Shown: positions 62,821 to 64,000 of the stretch, one piece after another
Layout: every line of letters starts with the position of its first letter
How positions within the stretch are numbered: position 1 is the first letter of the stretch
Source of the DNA: AcAMD-5 sp044343935
GTDB taxonomy: Bacteria > Actinomycetota > Actinomycetes > S36-B12 > UBA5976
Length of the DNA stretch: 64,000 bases
Direction of reading: 5' to 3'
Assembly: GCA_044343935.1 (NCBI GenBank)
Contig: JBIJDU010000003.1
Span: 1-64,000 of the forward strand
Notes under the pieces: generated by a model
Told to the model about the DNA's origin: nothing
Seen by the model: only the letters and a program-made list of their open reading frames with translations
Databases searched by the model: none
Position numbers and translations under genes: made by a program

Positions 62821-64000
62821 TTACTCTCACCTTTGCGATACGGAATGCCATCTGCTGCTGGTGGTCGCAATCGCTGTGAGGCAAATGCCAGCACTAACAA
62901 AGTAGCTAAGTAAGGCGCTACCAGCGCAACTTCACGAGGAAGTTGCGTGGTAACTAAGAACCAACTTATTAAGGCCGCTGAGATAACACCTAACGCAAAC
63001 ATAGTTTGATAACGCTTGGCTCGAAGCGCGAAAATGGCTAACGCAAATAGCACTAACGCACCAAGTAATACCACCGCACGCATCGCGGTGCCGTTGGCGT
63101 CACGCAGCTGCAGCGCATCGATATAACCAAATACTGCCGCACCCATTGCGGTGCCACCTGGTCGCCAGTTGCCAAAGATCATGGTGGCAAGACCAATAAA
63201 GCCGCGACCACCAGTTTGACCTTCTCGATATACCCCACTTGCCGCAATCGCTAAAAATGCACCACCAAGGGCAGCAAGTACACCAGATGTTAATACGCCA
63301 ATATATTTATACAAATAAACATTGACACCTAATGAATCAGCAGCATGTGGATTTTCACCCACAGATCGAAGACGCAAGCCAAACGGAGTTCGCCATAAAA
63401 TATAACTCGTTGCAATAAATAATCCGGCCGCCAACACCGTCAGAATCGATAATCTGAAGAAAACACCGGAGATAAATCCAGCTATTTCAGAAATCATGAA
63501 ATAGCCGTCACGGTGAATATCAACTAACGGATCAGATAACGAATCTAAGGTGAATGTTGGAAGTGGTTCAATTGATGGTGATTGCGTAGGTCCACCGCCT
63601 GGCAAATTTGCGAATGTGATTTTGGCAAAGAACTGAGCAAATCCCAGTCCCAAAATATTCATCGCAGTACCGGCGATAATTTGATCAACACCAAACGTAA
63701 TTGTTGCTAACGCAAATATTGCCGCACCAGCTAAGCCAAATCCAATGGCACCAAGCAAGCCAACCCAAGGGCCATATTGATAACCGAGCCAGCCGGCACC
63801 AAATGTACCCAGAATCATCATTCCCTCAAGTCCAATATTCACCACACCAGCGCGCTCTGCCCACAGGCCGCCTAATCCGGCTAAGCCAATTGGCACGGCT
63901 AGGCCGAGTGCCGCGGAGATAGTGCCGCGACTGGTTAGATCCAAGACATCAGCCCAGATCCGCACCAGCGAAAGCGTTGCTAATATCGAAATCGCAATCA
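62817..64000 (-). CDS. Nucleoside/simple-sugar ABC transporter permease (start beyond the window)
   Basis: At least 394 codons, open to base 64000. GLAGLGGLWAERAGVVNIGLEGMM is split here by the family-typical helix start GLWAERAGVVNIGLEGMM; GVDQIIAGTAMNILGLG and RSVGENPHAADSLGVNV follow, diagnostic of BPD_transp_2 permeases of the BmpA-type nucleoside importers. An internal GTG at 63965 could serve as start, but the hydrophobic frame continues upstream, so the gene is probably 5'-truncated by the window. Co-transcribed with cdd and deoA. Confidence 0.9.
   Translation of the reverse strand, partial: IAISILATLSLVRIWADVLDLTSRGTISAALGLAVPIGLAGLGGLWAERAGVVNIGLEGMMILGTFGAGWLGYQYGPWVGLLGAIGFGLAGAAIFALATITFGVDQIIAGTAMNILGLGFAQFFAKITFANLPGGGPTQSPSIEPLPTFTLDSLSDPLVDIHRDGYFMISEIAGFISGVFFRLSILTVLAAGLFIATSYILWRTPFGLRLRSVGENPHAADSLGVNVYLYKYIGVLTSGVLAALGGAFLAIAASGVYREGQTGGRGFIGLATMIFGNWRPGGTAMGAAVFGYIDALQLRDANGTAMRAVVLLGALVLFALAIFALRAKRYQTMFALGVISAALISWFLVTTQLPREVALVAPYLATLLVLAFASQRLRPPAADGIPYRKGESK

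Noticed and set aside
1..64000. CRISPR arrays, rRNA genes, prophage or integrase modules
   Set aside because: None seen on reading both strands; intergenic spaces are too short to hold arrays or rRNA.

Overview
The window looks like chromosome of a low-to-mid G+C actinobacterium (mid-40s per cent by eye, not counted). Actinobacterial markers are the mtrA-mtrB-lpqB-hpf block, a WhiB protein, DUF3499, the manB/manC/SIS-isomerase neighbourhood, an acyl-CoA carboxylase with an epsilon subunit, and an LpdA-type quinone reductase. Genes are packed tightly with many 1-4 nt start/stop overlaps. Eight of ten convergent gene pairs overlap at their stop codons. This compactness fits a streamlined aquatic lineage such as the freshwater acI/Nanopelagicales group, but that placement is inference. 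No phage, IS element, CRISPR array or rRNA was seen, and no gene-free stretch exceeds 300 bases (the longest is 264, at 39989-40252).

Layout. 1-3.4 kb: an MFS exporter, homospermidine synthase, a solo B3/B4 protein and TspO. 3.4-8.5 kb: one minus-strand run reading cbiM-cbiN-cbiQ-cbiO, a small membrane protein, a CopC-like protein, psuG and psuK; a textbook Nur-type nickel box lies upstream of cbiM. 8.6-13.4 kb: tRNA-Leu(UAG), hpf, lpqB, mtrB, mtrA. 13.4-20.8 kb: a membrane protein, S-adenosylhomocysteine hydrolase, a SIS-domain isomerase, a 54-aa Trm112-like protein, phosphomannomutase, DUF3499, a degenerate zincin, WhiB and a mannose-1-phosphate guanylyltransferase.

20.8-43 kb is the most distinctive part: a cell-surface glycopolymer locus. 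It encodes a SpoIID-like protein, an LCP ligase, five glycosyltransferase-type genes, WecB and a WecC-like dehydrogenase (UDP-ManNAcA), Ugd (UDP-GlcA), a Wzm/Wzt ABC exporter, a PAPS-type sulfotransferase, and CysD plus CysNC that make PAPS. Together they predict an acidic, sulfated wall polymer. cysD is present twice (about 84% identical proteins by hand alignment). The copies flank a small island holding a DUF6671 protein, a winged-helix regulator and a Thermus/Rickettsia-type isocitrate dehydrogenase.

43-51 kb: purE, purK, birA, and acyl-CoA carboxylase beta, epsilon and alpha subunits with maf between them, then a small membrane protein and lpdA. 51.4-64 kb: a nucleoside salvage and catabolism locus with purine nucleoside phosphorylase, a PGM2-type phosphopentose/hexose mutase, ribokinase, deoC, a two-gene ALDH16-like aldehyde dehydrogenase, adenosine deaminase, an AzgA-type purine permease, a cupin, thymidine phosphorylase, cytidine deaminase and a nucleoside ABC permease that runs off the window end. 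It would convert imported nucleosides to bases, pentose phosphates, glyceraldehyde-3-phosphate and acetate.
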